From NCBI GenBank assembly GCA_026874595.1, contig CM049320.1, forward strand, positions 24,129,714 to 24,193,713: a stretch of 64,000 bases of DNA. The letters are read 5' to 3'. Each line of letters begins with the position of its first letter. The first letter of the stretch is position 1. The notes under the pieces are model-generated. The model had not been told where the DNA came from, ran no database searches, and worked only from the letters and a program-made list of their open reading frames with translations. The stretch is from Sipunculus nudus. Taxonomy: Eukaryota > Annelida > Sipuncula > Golfingiida > Sipunculidae. Shown piece by piece: positions 1 through 13,040 of the stretch. The translations under genes and the position numbers were made by a program.

Positions 1-32
1 AACTATGTAATAATGCGCATCTAAGTGAATAA

Positions 33-72
<40 letters not shown>
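1..72 (+). mobile_element. 3' tail of an L2-like LINE (copy A)
   Basis: The first bases match the 3' terminus of the LINE at 50965-52615: the same pre-tail sequence (GCGCATCTAAGTGAATAAA) followed by an (AAT)n run. The rest of this LINE would lie left of the window. It marks the start of duplicate copy A in the visible sequence. Confidence 0.7.
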
Positions 73-912
73 GTGATGAGCAGGGAACACAAGTAAATAA
101 ACAAAATGATTCCATTTACATTTGTACAATCCAAAAATTAATGGATAAGTTTAGGTATTGGTTTTTCCTTTATATTTTACGTAAATATACGTCGATTCGT
201 TGTTGTTGTTGCACATCCTAACGTCATCTGTATATCCTTAAATTAATTACATGTAACCTTTTTGTACTTTTTTATGCATCTCTGGATAGATATAATTTCC
301 CGGAAATACCTTAGGTAACAATGATGAATGCAGTTTCAATTTTTATTTTTTTTAGTTCCCCCGTTTTCATTTCTTGTATCACTACACGCTTGCCTCCTGC
401 TGTAAAGATTTAAAAAAATCGAAATTAGTGAACATATGTAATAAACAAACAAATGCTTCACATTAAGATCCCACTATTGACAATAAGTCATGGTTCCCCA
501 TTTAACAAAGCAGGTTGAGTGGTGTTTAGGAGACGCTAAATTGTCATGGTCAAGCATACAGAGACGAAAAATGCTCTCCTATATTTATGTACAAAGTTGC
601 TCTTTCCTATTGAACTACATGACTGGATATATCGCGATTCGACAAATTGCGTATGGTGATATCTCTCTCTAAGATCATTATTTTAAATAGTTGTTTTTGT
701 CATATGTGACTGAAACTTATATAAAGTATTACATTTAAGGCTGTCATGACAAGTTTAGATGTCTAAATGAGGGTTCGATCAAGGAAAGTCTGCTTATGTG
801 CTTTACTTGAAACTTTATTATGTACTTTTTTTCATGTTTCCTGTTGTGGAATAAACTGATCGCTGTTAACCTTAATGTTGGGATTATATGCAAAGTGGGA
901 ACAGACTTATAC

Positions 913-915
<3 letters not shown>
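1..915 (+). repeat. Duplicated block, copy A, left arm
   Basis: This stretch aligns in direct orientation with 52550-53393. Long runs are nearly identical, with scattered substitutions and a few small indels; for example about 70 bp near 700-770 is absent from the other copy. Alignment stops at the (TA)n tract, where copy A is interrupted by the large insertion. No gene is recognised. Positions 540-645, read on the minus strand, contain a tRNA-like A-box word (TAGTTCAATAGGAAAGAG), so an old SINE remnant is possible, but the B box is weak. Confidence 0.9.

Positions 916-978
<63 letters not shown>
915..978. repeat. (TA)n microsatellite, left flank of the giant insertion
   Basis: An uninterrupted TA/AT run. 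The homologous tract in copy B (53393-53468) is continuous, which identifies this tract as the target of the 12.6 kb insertion. Open frames reading YIYIYI across it are artefacts. Confidence 0.95.
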
Positions 979-980
<2 letters not shown>

Positions 981-982
<2 letters not shown>

Positions 983-1020
983 CAACCATCGGGGGACAAA
1001 ACACCGACTATCGGGGGACC
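981..1020 (+). repeat. Left terminal inverted repeat of the giant element
   Basis: It begins TGCAACCATCGGGGGAC and ends GACTATCGGGGGACC. It pairs with the reverse complement of 13560-13594, with one five-base gap and few mismatches. Confidence 0.85.
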
Positions 1021-1810
1021 AAAGACTATCCGGAGACTGAACAGCGGGCCGCCGATAGTTTTTAAAACTTTTATACATTATTTGAGAAGCATTTTGTAAT
1101 TCTCCCTGGTCATCATGCCTGCAAGGACAAAATACAATTATAAGAATTAAATGAAAGAAGTCCCATTTGATTTCCCATTTTGATGATAGTTTTCTTTTTT
1201 CCATTGGTCCCCTGATAGTCGTTTTTTTGTCTTTGTGATATTTTCTTTGTAACCATATATAACTTATTTAAAAAATCGATACATTGGTTTGTTTTGTGAC
1301 TTTTAACAAGTTAACCCTACAGATATTTTAGAAATATTAAATTGTAGATTTTTCAAAAATCGTTGTTAAAGCCAACGTTAGGATTTTTGATGATTTTATT
1401 TGCATATAACCGACTTACGGGGGACCGAATACTATCGGTGGACCGAACAGTGCCCCCCCCCCCCCCGATAGTATTTTTTGCAAAATTCACAATATCTGTT
1501 AATAATTCTGCAAAAGTCCGTGGTAATTAAGTTTCAGAAGACAACTTGCAACAACTTACAGTTGTCTCCTCCTTTTTATGATAATTTTTATTTGATTCCA
1601 CTTGTCCCCCTCTCTTTGTCATATTTTCCATGTGACCATATTTATTATATTATTAAACTGATAGACAGGTTATTTTGTGACTTTTGACGATTATCTTTTC
1701 TAAAAATACTGAGAACAGTACATATACGATTTTTGGGAAGGTTTAAGTTCAAGCACCATTAGCATAATTGCTATTTTTATTTGTATATAACCGACAATCG
1801 GGAGACCGCC
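1006..1810. repeat. Left subterminal repeats: two ~400 bp units flanked by CGGGGGACC words
   Basis: G-rich words occur near 1006, 1025, 1411, 1429 and 1791 in the forward sense, and near 1046, 1205 and 1463 in the inverted sense. Two diverged units (about 1064-1426 and 1468-1807) share their order of features: an inverted word, an AT-rich body containing TTTTGTGACTTTT, then TATAACCGAC and a forward word. A C-run lies near 1452-1466. Dense subterminal repeats of this kind in cut-and-paste elements usually serve as transposase binding sites; that role is inferred here. Confidence 0.7.
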
Positions 1811-1912
1811 GACTGAGAAACTGTGATAAATTGTATCGATTTTTATTTTTAAGAACCCCGACACTTCTTGCGACCACAAAATTTCAAATTCTTCTGGTCC
1901 ATTTAGTTTGTA

Positions 1913-2600
1913 ATTTCATATGTTTACTGAATCAGTAAGAGGCAAGACCTGATTAGATTTTGAGAGTTGTCTCTACAGCTTAATTATGCTAATTAGCTGA
2001 ATGAGCAGTTTTCTTTGCGATCCCGCATTCGACATGACCGTAAATGTGATGTGTACAACACTTTTTAGTTACCTTGAGAATACCCTCTGAGTTGATTAAC
2101 TTTTTGGGTCAATCTGTGCATATTAAGTTGGTCATTCGCATAATTATGTAAATCAGCCATGTGTAAATTTTTAATTTTACCAAATTCTCAAATCTATCCA
2201 TTACATGTTTGAACATGTAGCACTTTTTCATTTAGGACCAGATTCTAATGAAAACTAATGAACTCATTTGCGTATGTATGCCTTATTTGCGTATTAATTA
2301 CCTTCCCACATGTATCATCTTGCCACCTTGATAAGTCAAGATCTGCAGGGCCAATCAGGCAGTAACTTCATACGTTTACTTACTAAGTCAGAGGCAAGAC
2401 CTGATTAGATTCAAAGAGTTGTCTCTACAGCTTAATTATTCTAATTAGCTTAACGGGCAGTTTTCTTTACGCTCATGCTTCAGACATAACGATATATGTG
2501 ATTTGTACCAAACTATGTAAATACCTTGAGAGTACCGTTCTTACTAGTTGATTAACTTTTGGGTCAATCTGTACATGTAAATTAGGTCATTTCCTTAAAG
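1913..2600 (+). repeat. Direct repeat pair, spacing about 452 bp
   Basis: About 235 bp starting near 1913 recurs in diverged form starting near 2365. Shared blocks include GGCAAGACCTGATTAGATT, GTTGTCTCTACAGCTTAATT and a TGGGTCAATCTG block. It lies inside the giant element and has no coding potential. Confidence 0.75.
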
Positions 2601-3127
2601 ATGCAAATATTCACATTTATTTAAAAAAACCCACAGAAAACACTACATTGACAGAACACTCCTAGACACCATATATGTCAGCACTTTTCATTAAATCACA
2701 GTAACTGGTGTACTACAGACAAATTACAACTACCTGGACCCACTGCTCAATAAGCTTTAACAGTCCATCTTCAGCTCATGTTATATATCATCTGATGACT
2801 GCTAGTTCTATCATTATGCCTACAGCTTCAGTTTCACAGGTTTGTTCTTAATATTGTTCATACTAAACTGAGTTCAGAAATGCTTGCATGCTGGACTGGA
2901 TCAATCACATTTATGCAGCTTTTGGTTAACCAACAACTTACCATATTTCCCATATATTTTGTAAGAATATAATTAAACGTAACCATTGTCTATTAGCAAT
3001 TTTTAAACTTATGAGCAGATTACTGTTCTCTGACTCTCTGCAGGGGAAGCTTGAGATTGCTTGCAAATTCAACTATATTTAGTTTGTTCTTGTTTTAATT
3101 TTGCAATAAAGTATGTATTTAATACTT

Positions 3128-3360
3128 TTATACGCCCATCTCATAGACGGGTCGTATGACGGTATCAGCAGTGTCTGTCCGTCCGAAATCTGCGTGATTA
3201 AGTCTGGAGAGAGTGAATTGGATATTTATTAAATAATAGATTGACTTTAAAAATGTCTATATGCACTAATTACTACTCAAAAATTCCTTGCCGTACTTCG
3301 TCAGTTCACGCTCATAGATACAACGATCTTGGTACGTCTAAGTGGGCGTCATCAGCAAAT
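3128..3360 (+). repeat. Dispersed repeat of a type I associate with molluscs
   Basis: The segment starts TATACGCCCATCTC-ATAGACGGG and continues through GTATGACGGTATCA and a TCTGTCCGTCCG block. I recognise this arrangement as a high-copy repeat family of lophotrochozoan genomes. No coding capacity is seen. Confidence 0.45.
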
Positions 3361-6300
3361 ATGAGCCTAAATTAAGGAAGAAAATTATGTCAAATTGCAA
3401 ATAAAATTCTAACAGAATCATGGCATCATGTTGAGTGAAAGTCGGACAACAATGATGGGCTTCTTTTGGAAGGGTTAAATCATCATTATTTCATTAAATG
3501 TCTGGGGGTATTTCGCTGATACATATACGCGTGTTGAGTCTGCCGATTATCAACACGCTCCTTATATATTTTTCCCTATGTTCATTTTTGGTGGATAAAT
3601 CACGGGCAAAACGTGATGCATGTGTTACTAAATAAAAACACTTTATAGCAAATAAAAGGCTCTGATACACAACATACTTCGTTTCAATATGCTGCCTATG
3701 ACTGTGTTTCCTATCATTTGAAAAAAAAAAGTAATCCAAGATAATTAACATTTCGCATTTAAAAGGTTCTAATCAAAATGATATTATAAACCTATGACAC
3801 TGTGATAATCTGATTTCTGGAATGGTTTGTTCATCGTTGCCAGGTGATTTAGTCATATCACGCTTGTGGTGGTGGCACTATATTGCAAGTTTATCTGAGC
3901 ACATGTTTTTTCTTATTCTTTTTTTTCTTATAAATACATCTACATGTGCGGATTGGGCCCATTAACGTTAAGCGAACGTTCAGCTAGAACAACATGCATC
4001 CTCTAAAAATTTAAAGACAAAAGTGAAATTGTCAGAAAATATGCCCATAGCTAGCTCTGCCATAAAATTTTAACCAATCTGTAAATTTACGTGTTTGCAT
4101 GTATACATTAAAATGTATGTATTATATGTACATAAATGCATACATGTATTGTATCTACAGATTGGTATTTGGCACAACGATTGCCTAGCTGTCCAGGAGA
4201 GGACAGTCAAACAAGTATATCCCTGTTCTGTGGATAATAAAAATAAAGTAAAAATATGTAATGACATTCAATGAAAGTGATCATTCATTGCAAGTATCTC
4301 AAAGTTGTCATCATTCGTTGATTTTAGTTCATCAATAATATTAAATATCACTTTTACTGGAAACAAGTTTGGTTCGATATATTTGATAAAATGATATGTA
4401 AGATTCATGGTGACATGGAAAAAAAGTTTCGAATTTGTATCCAGTAACTGAAGAATCTTAGAAGATATTATTGATCTGATAATATCAAACATTAAATAAC
4501 AGAGACTGTGTAAAAGAATCTCACTATGCCAGATTTATGCATATCCGCACCACATACATAGATATATCTCCAGGTGCCGCCTGCTCGTCATAAATATATT
4601 TATTCTATGTATATGTGTATATTTTCAAATATTTAAGCCCTAATAAGCGCCCTACCCCCACCCCAACCCCACATCTGACAATTTCCAATGTGCGTTACGA
4701 TCCTCTAATTTAACACTGCGGCTTCTATACACGTGTTTGACTTCACAGCACATTCAGGACAATTCAGAAAACCAACGATCTTTTAGCGATAGTTGTGTGA
4801 AGTTTTGAAAAATAATAACTTATCCAAGTGATACCGATTTGCAGACGATTTTATTTTGTGTTGTGTGAGAGAATTGTATGAATGACTGCAGTTCGAGATT
4901 TCCTTTGCAGGTGAAAAGGAAAAATAAGGATGGTAATAAATGAACTCTTTAATAAAAGTTACCGCCTAATAAGGTAGTAGAATATATAAAATGTTCATAT
5001 AAAAGTATGTAAAACAGTATTTATTTCAAAGATGAAAAAATATAAAACGGGACGTCGGTACCCCGAATATGTCAGTCACCTTGCGCAAATACCTTTGACA
5101 GCTGAACTGATGTATGACATGGAATGGCATCGCCAATAATTGCCCTTTTTGTCCTTCATTGTGCATGATATTACATGCAAAAATTAAAAAAAAAGCTGAA
5201 ATACTGGCCCTCAGACTCCAGCGTATTATATTAACTTCAGTGCGTATACGCACCAAATGCGGGGTTTTGTTTTAAAATTGTGAGAAAATTCGTCATATTT
5301 ATATCCCGCGGAAACACGGTACCTTTCTTGAACTTTGTTGACCCGTTATAATACATTCATTTCTTGACGTAGTCCAATAATACAAGCTTGACAAACATTG
5401 AATTTCGCGTCACCTGAGGAAAGCCCGCTTCATATTTATAATTATAACGCGCTACTTACTGTCTTGTAATCGAAGTGCCATGTGCGAGTCTCCGGGTATG
5501 TCAGTGTGCAAGCGAGCTGACAGCGTCCGCATTCACTGGACTCGTGAACATTTTACGCGGTAAATACGGCACCATATGAAAAAACATCCTTGATTTAATA
5601 TGCATATTACGTGCTACTGGATGGCATTAAGCCAAGCAGCCAAGTTCCCAGCATCCATTGTGCGAGCGCTGTATACACACGAATAAACCCAGGGCTCTGG
5701 GATCTTGAGTACATGGGTAAGCCCAGCACCTTGTCAGCGGCATCGGGAATTATATCACTGCATACATGTTTCACGTTAATTGCCAAGATATTTTTGGCAA
5801 AAGTACATAAAACTTGTATATTTTCAGGACTGGGAATTCCGTTTCGGTCTGTCAGTTCCGCGATTCCGTCCGTGATCGCGGAAAATCACTGGCTCTACAG
5901 TCAGAAGGGCTTTCATATATTGATTCAGTTAAAATCCCTGTGTCAATGCGGCAAAGGCAAACCTTTTCTTACCAATTATTCAACAATGTGCAAATGTAAA
6001 TTTGATGTATAAACGATAAATTCAAACAAAAACAAAGCATTATAATGTTCTATATTGAGTGTATATTACCACTATACGGACATGACCACCGATATTCACG
6101 GAGTCCAGTTCGACCGACCTAATAATGCTGATTACCGTTAATTATCCTTGGCGGCCCTGAGGACGCTGAAAACCTTGTACCCGTATATAAAACGACCGCC
6201 CTTCTTTGCCAAATATTTTAGGATAAAATTTTATCGTCCTGTACACGAGCAAATACGGTAGGTATATATATTTCATTGCATAATACATCATCATACCTGA

Positions 6301-6480
6301 ATTCAGATCCCCCGATCAGCATGGGCTCCTGCAGGGTAGGCCTTCACGGAACAGTCACGGACACAGACAATATTATCTATGACACACTTGACCACTGATT
6401 CTGTTGTGTGAAACTAATATTATCATTATATTAGATGATAAAGCCTAACGGAGATGGGATAAAAACTGGCGGTAACTTTT
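3361..6480. other. Interior of the giant element, no recognisable gene
   Basis: AT-rich sequence. The longest frame (5611-6012, 133 codons) has no motif I recognise and no support beyond its length. A second overlapping frame covers part of it. No transposon protein is detectable. Confidence 0.5.
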
Positions 6481-6500
6481 TAGCTTGGCGGGGAGAAATG

Positions 6501-6560
6501 AAAGCATTACGTTGCCACATGTTATATTGGAAAGCATTACGTTGCCACATGTTATATTGG
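6501..6560 (+). repeat. Perfect 30-bp tandem duplication
   Basis: The 30 bases at 6501-6530 are repeated exactly at 6531-6560 (beginning AAAGCATTACGTTGCC). The perfect identity indicates a recent slippage or replication event. Confidence 0.95.
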
Positions 6561-6624
6561 TTAGGGTGAAAAGTGAGGTTAGGATGCCTAATCCCGTAGT
6601 TTTCTTAAAGTGATCTCCCAAATC

Positions 6625-6650
6625 GGGGGGGGGGGGGGGGGGGGGGGGGG
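6625..6650 (+). repeat. Poly-G run (26 G)
   Basis: Twenty-six consecutive G residues inside the giant element. Such runs favour G-quadruplex formation and are prone to sequencing length error. Confidence 0.95.
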
Positions 6651-7446
6651 CGCTTATTACGGTGAATGCGTGAACTCAGTACCTGTCAGTCTATATAGTC
6701 TCCTGCTGCGTCACGTAAATTAATACCTGTTTGCAACATCCCGGTGCTTGTTTCATCTTGTCGTCTGTAAACACATCTACTGGTACTGTAATTTTTGCAA
6801 AGAGCATCGGCCAGATAAGTCATTCAATCAGTCTTTACTCAATTTATGAATAAATCAGATCTTGATCAAACCGTACTTAACCGAAGAGGGTATAGGAAAG
6901 TTAAGATTATTTTATACAATGACACTGAACCATCTTCCACGTACCATAATCATCTTGTAAAAATGTCTGTTTTGGGAAACAAAATGCACACAAAAGGTCT
7001 TGTTTATATGTCTGACGAAAAGCTCGATCATGGGGTTAATGTTTTACGCGATATGTAACACCCCCAGCCCCCCCCCCACCCCCACCCCCCACACACACCA
7101 CCACCATTCAACAAAATTCTCCTAATAACACCGCCTTTTGGTTAACACCCAAATACCCCATGGATAAAATCCTCCCAACTTTATTTTTGACTTAACATTA
7201 TTTTATATTATTCCAAATAAATGACTGAATTTTGATATATGTGATCATGAACTTCAGGGTTATAAATTAATTAACTAAAGACGACAAATGGATGGATTTC
7301 GTCATAACTGAATGTGAACTATGAAATTAAACACTTGCATGTTTGCACATCTAACCTGTATGTATTAATAATTATGGTGATCAACGTGTTAGTCCATATC
7401 CTACCGTCTTTCCGTCCTTCCGTACTTCCGTCCTTCCGTCAGTGAG
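6651..7446. other. Interior of the giant element, no recognisable gene
   Basis: A 70-codon frame at 6846-7058 shows no recognised family. It is followed by a C-rich, CACCC-rich stretch at 7060-7110. Near 7400-7440 the sequence repeats TCCGTCCTTCCG, a short degenerate microsatellite. Nothing else is supported. Confidence 0.5.
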
Positions 7447-8060
7447 ACTTTCTTTCGCGCGTGATAACTCAACAAGAACATTCTTCAGCTTTCCAAAATT
7501 CACAGGAATGATTGGTACAGTAGAGGGCTCCAGACCTATTGAATTACAGACCTGTCGAAATTCTAATATGGCCGCCACAGCCCAATCGCTGATTTTCTTT
7601 CGCGTGCGATAACTCAACAACAGCATACTTCAGCTTTCCTAAATTCACAGGGATGATTTGTACATACAAGAGCTCCAGACCTGTAGAATTACAGACCTGT
7701 CGGAATTCCAATATGGCCCCAACAGCCCAATCACTGATATTCTTTCGTGCGTGATAACTCAAAAACAACATACTTCAGCTTTCCCAAATTCACAGGGGTG
7801 ATTGGTACGTATGCGGGCTCCAAACCTTTGAAATTACAGACCTCTCAGAATTCCAATATGGCCGCCACAGCCCAATCGCTGATTTTCTTTCGCACGCAAT
7901 AACTCAACAACATTATACTTTCCGCTTTCCCAAATTCACAAGGATAATTAATATCTATGAGGATAATATCCCTATCGAATTACAGGTCTGTCTGAATTCC
8001 AATATGGCCACCAGAGCACAATGGGTAATTTTCTTTGGCACCTGATATCTCAACAAGAAT
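7447..8060 (+). repeat. Tandem array, ~147 bp unit, four copies plus a degenerate fifth
   Basis: Unit starts lie near 7450, 7594, 7740, 7887 and 8032. Each unit carries TTCTTTCGCGYG-like sequence, GATAACTCAACAA, a TTCACAGG block, TTACAGACCTGTC and CAATATGGCCGCC. Reading frames on the minus strand run through the array and give repetitive peptides, but they follow from the repetition and are not evidence of a gene. Confidence 0.9.
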
Positions 8061-10700
8061 ATGATTGATCTTTATCTTGATTTCTTTTCATGCATCGCGG
8101 GAAGTAAATATCCTTGTATTAGACCAAGTCAATTTTTTATAGCGTCACCCAACTCATACAATCAATAGCAACAACTAATGGGGCTATTTTTTCTCATAGG
8201 GTTTTGTCCGTTTTAAGTCAAATGAGATTATAACAAAAACAAAGGGTCAGTATATGTATAAAGATATTTAATTCAAAGAGAAATCTTGCAACATAGTACC
8301 TCAAAATACTCGGTAGAGTACAGTAATTCACCACTGCTTGACAAGACGGAATAATACTTCAAATGGATAGACGCATATACCAAAACTAGAGAGCACTCAT
8401 AGACCGCATATCTCTGCCAGCGCCTGGAACTTAACCTTAACAGATGAACCAAAGAAAATAAGATATTGTTCCTTGACCCATTGCACACCCTTCAACAACA
8501 TTTCAGTGAAAATTACAGAAAACCTATGGAGATTTTTACAACAAATACATTTTAGAAGAAAAGCGGGATGGATATTGGACCGCCTGTCGATTTCATACAA
8601 CATGTATCGTCTCAAGAATATTCTGTTACTTCCAGGATCTCACTCGCGGACAGATACCCTGTTTTGTTTATACCGAAAAAAAAGGAAAATGCGCCAGGTC
8701 AACGCATTTCTTTTATACTACTATCATTATGACGTCATTGCTGCGACGCCAGTGCTTTTGTTATACATGACATGCATCACCATAATAAACTTACTCGCAG
8801 CTGCTAATGGTATATAAAAACCCATCATGTTTTTTCTATTATCCCGACATCTTCCAAAGTTCTAAATGAATTTTTAGATATTTGGTGGAATTGTGTTGGC
8901 CCACAAGCCAATTTTCCTGCTGCTCCCATTATTTGTTTCTTCATTAATTATTTATATTTCGTTCCTGTATAATTCAAACGTACGTTTCCAGTGGATGGAA
9001 GGTCTCACTTACTAATATGATGCTCATTAAAATGACACCATGACTCAATATCCAATTGATCTTTCCCTTTACTAATTGTCGGTTAACATATTTTATCAGC
9101 ATAATGGAATAAATATGCAGAAATTATAATCAGGCAATAATAATTGCCAAATAATATTATTTAAGGACATAATTTTTATATCGCCAATCAATGTATCATT
9201 AGAGGCATAATATATAACATTGCAAACAGGGGAACAGAGCTATCATATTTATGACAAGTGAATTTATATTTACTTGAATTAAATATCACTATCGTTTGTT
9301 ATCACTGGTTGGTATACCACTACCAAAATGATGCGTCTTGTGAGCTCCATACAGGCAGTTTTGAAATAAATCGTTTTTTTTACTCAACTCTGTGTAACTG
9401 AACTATGATCAATTCCACGCAAACATTTTGGTTTAGAAAATGGTTTGTAAAATTCTCAGGAATTGTGAAGAATCAAGTATGCAGATTTATTTACTGATAA
9501 GTTGTAAAATTATAGAATTGTTCAAATATTCATGAAAAATGCATGAAATTTGAAATGTTAATGAGTATTTATATTTCAGTGTTAAGTCAACAATAAACTG
9601 CACATGAAGGAATGCATGAAAATAGCTTTTAGACTTACATAACAAAATAAAATAATGACACATATTATATAACATAGGAGTATTATGAAATGTGGTGTGC
9701 GTGTAACCTATCCTTAGTGTTCATTATCAATACTGATTACATTTTCTATAATGCCTACACATGATATTTGCTTTATATTTCAGTAGGTTTTTAAAAAGTT
9801 CATAGATTTAGAAATTATATTTAATCCATGCCAAACCAACGAACCCCTACACCCCATTTCTGACTGTTTCGGTACAGGTGTTCCTATAACTCAAGATTTC
9901 TATGACATCTCATGTAGCTAGCTCCACGTGTGAAGGAGAATTATTGAGCTGCTGTCGGCAGAGGCTGACAAGAGGTATTGTATCATTGTGAGTGATTCAT
10001 TGTATTGCACTGTTACAGTTTCTTGCAAAGAGATATCACTAATTATTCCACACACAGCCATGAATACAAATAGAAGAGACGCCGCAGTTGTGTTGCAGTA
10101 GTTTTTAATGTTGCTAGTTGTACACGTACACAATGACGGACTGAAATCTTATCTAGACATACCCTACCCGAATACCAGTACCCAGCAAGCGACTTGACAA
10201 GATGCCCTGGGGCCATGTGTCGCTGGCTTGCTTTCTGCTGGCTACCAGCTGACCTCACAGACCTTTACAGCCTGATTCACTACAGACAATAACACTACAG
10301 TGCAGTGGGAATGCGGTGTTTAACAAGACACAGTAGTCGTTTAACCTAAAATTATGTGGATTTAGACAAGAAAAGGTCGTTTGTCATAACCTTTATTCGG
10401 TAAAAGTACTACATATATTTACAAAGTAAGCAGACATTTTCCCGTTTGTTGTTGATAATATTTATAGTTTTGAGTAAAGATTTCAACATTTCGCTTACTT
10501 TAATTGTCGTAATAAACATATAAAGTCCTGTCCACTAGCTGGATTCAGCCGACCTGACTCCAGACTGACACACCGTGGACAATTAACAGTAAAATCCCTG
10601 ACTGACAACCAGACCATATTCGGGATCACTTAAAAGGGTCGTGTCAGTTATAGCTTTATATTTTTTTTCATTGGGTAGCTAATATTAATCATGTAAGTAT
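8061..10700. other. Interior of the giant element, no recognisable gene
   Basis: AT-rich sequence with short random frames. The longest (8473-8817, 114 codons) has no recognised motif. No RNA gene or transposon protein is seen. Confidence 0.5.
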
Positions 10701-10712
10701 AATGAACATTAA

Positions 10713-10855
10713 TAAGTGATGAGTAATAAAATTATTTATTCATGTAATGAACAGGGATTAGTGATGTGTAACAAAAATAATTTATGTAATGAGCAGTGAT
10801 ATAAGTAATGTGGAACAAAAATAGTCATGTTATGAACAGTGAAATGAATAGGATC
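10713..10855 (+). repeat. Three imperfect tandem units of about 45 bp
   Basis: Three successive units share the pattern AGTGATG-GTAAYAAAA-ATT-ATGTAATGA-CAGTG. They are degenerate in the third unit. Confidence 0.7.
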
Positions 10856-11639
10856 GACTAATCCAAGAAAATTTCAACCCAACGAATGGTGCTTCAGATA
10901 AAAACCACAAAATTTTAAACCCACAATATTTTCTGAATCCACAGTATACATGTCGGGGTACTAGTATTATGCACTCTTATATGAAAAACTACCGTAACAG
11001 TATGTATGTACACGTTGATGACTGTTCACAAAATCAATAACCAATTGGTTTGTACAACCCCAGGCTGATAATTTGTTTAAAATTTTAACAATAAATTCTC
11101 TTCATATAAAGAGCTTTTACGAATAGAGTTTACGCCTATGCTAGAATAGCTGATAATGATAATTGTTTTCTTTAATTCGGCAGTTTTAAAGCTAGAAATC
11201 CATGTTTTATTAATGTAAGTAGGATATGTATGAAAATCAAATATATACTTTTTTAATTGAGTTGAACTCATATATCAGTAATGCATATTATGTTGTCCTA
11301 AATATTAAACAGCGTTTAAACTTTATGATTACATTTTATCGACATTAAAGGATGGTGATAAACAAAATCTTTTCATATTTGATGAAACAGTGTTAATTGG
11401 TATGATTAATCATATAACTTGAGTACTTTTATTGGATATTATGTGAATATTCTACATATTTTGATATCAATCCAGGCCAGCGCAGCAAAGAACACGTGGC
11501 AAGGAATGCTGTGTCAGCACATTCCAATTCCCTGATGAGAAAAGCTCTGGTGAGATTTTCTCCTCATGGGGTGATACGTACCCTTTTCCAAATATAGCCA
11601 AATATATATACGCTCATGCTGTTTTATGATTCTTATTGG

Positions 11640-12770
11640 CCAATAACTGTTTAATATATGCATTTTTCTGTAGCCTCATGCTGAGAGACAAACATAAAAA
11701 ATGACGACTATAGGTCGAGCGCTTGCAGGAAAAAATAAATTTTGCGAATATGACAATAACTGATGAACAGACGGACATACTGATACACTGACACATCAGA
11801 GATGACAGTTGACAATCCAATTTATGGAGAAAGCAGAGAGGAGCAAAACAAGATATAGTTTATGTAGGTAAGGTTTATGGTTTATAGGAATGGTTTATAA
11901 GAATGATATGTTGTAGTGTTTTCAGTGCATCGCCCCCTAGCAAATATTTTCCGAGAATGAAAAATCCTTTTTCTAGATATTAGTATTAGACATAAGATGT
12001 ACCAGTTTCAAAAGGATCCCTACAAAATCGTGGCCTGTAGTGTGCTAATTGTAAGACGCAAGAACCAGCAAGCAGGCGAAATTAAGAACAACTGACAAAG
12101 AGACAGACATACTGACAAAGTGACACATCTAAATTAACAAATGACTAGATAAGCTTATGAAAAAAGGTGAAGAGAAACAATATGAAGAATATTTTATGTA
12201 TATAAGGTTTGAAATTTTGGAGATATGTCCAAAAATGATATGTTGTAATTTTTCGAGTACAGCACCCCCTAGCGGCTGTTTCCCGAAAATAAAAAAATCT
12301 CTTTCGAGATTCAAGTATTAGACATAAGATGTACCAGTTTTAAAAGGATTGGTGCAAACATGTGGCCTGTAGATCGCTATATGTAAGATGCAAGTACCAG
12401 CAAGCCGACGCAATTGAGGACAAATGACAAACTGACATTCTTACTGACAACATGATACAATATGGAAACCAGTCGACTAAATCAAAATATGGAGAAGACA
12501 CAGAGAAAGAAATTGAGCCTTAGATTGTAAAGATATAATAATAATATTGACACACGTATGACGAATATAAAATGTGGACTTTTGATGACCTTGACCTTAA
12601 CCTTTGTTTTATATTCACTGAAAACCATAGGCTCCGAGGACTTTTAATTATCAATCAACTGTGTAAGTTTGAAAGCGATTCCTGCAAAATTGTGGCCTGT
12701 AGAGTAGTGACAAACAGACAGACAGACGAACAGACAAACAGACAGACAGTCATACGTGACTGACCAACAT
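11640..12770 (+). repeat. Degenerate tandem array, period about 332 bp, ending in a GACAGACA microsatellite
   Basis: Two clear units centre on the word GACATAAGATGTACCAGTTT near 11989 and 12321. Both also share GCCCCCTAGC-like sequence, TGGCCTGTAG and CCAGCAAGC. Partial units occur before (about 11640-11820) and after (about 12480-12760). The last ends in a GACAGACA-type run. The array lies inside the giant element. Confidence 0.75.
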
Positions 12771-12774
12771 GCTT

Positions 12775-12795
12775 GCCGGAATCGAAGATTCCGGC
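12775..12795. repeat. Perfect 9-bp hairpin
   Basis: GCCGGAATC and GATTCCGGC flank a GAA loop immediately after the GACAGACA array. It resembles a terminator-like stem, but there is no adjacent gene. It is probably part of the dispersed repeat. Confidence 0.6.
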
Positions 12796-13040
12796 CAGCA
12801 ATTAATAAACGCAGACAATTATATAAACCCCGGTTTAAGTTAGATTGATTTGAATATGATAATCCCTGTTTAATCATTAGATATAAAGATAAATAATTAA
12901 CCCAAGGACGCAAATTAACACATGGCTCTCTGGCTCTAAGCCATTTCCCCATCTTTTTCAACCTAAACAAAAGTAAGCCAAATAGCATCTATAATGACAA
13001 ACATGACTCAAAACAATAGTCCACTTTTTATTCAATATGA

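Noticed and set aside
744-1065. Open frames on both strands rich in YI repeats (also at 33617-33856 and 53356-53589)
   Set aside because: They are translations of (TA)n microsatellites and have no coding meaning.
5611-6012. 133-codon frame inside the giant element
   Set aside because: No recognised motif, and no second copy in the window to test conservation. Not enough to call a gene.
7381-7771. Minus-strand repetitive peptides across the 147-bp array
   Set aside because: The reading frames follow from tandem repetition, and the unit is not a multiple-of-three coding repeat with any conserved fold.
7447-8060. CRISPR-like spacing of repeats
   Set aside because: Units are contiguous 147-bp tandem copies, not short repeats separated by unique spacers, and the genome is eukaryotic.
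8473-8817. 114-codon frame inside the giant element
   Set aside because: No domain or composition signal; it overlaps frames on the other strand.
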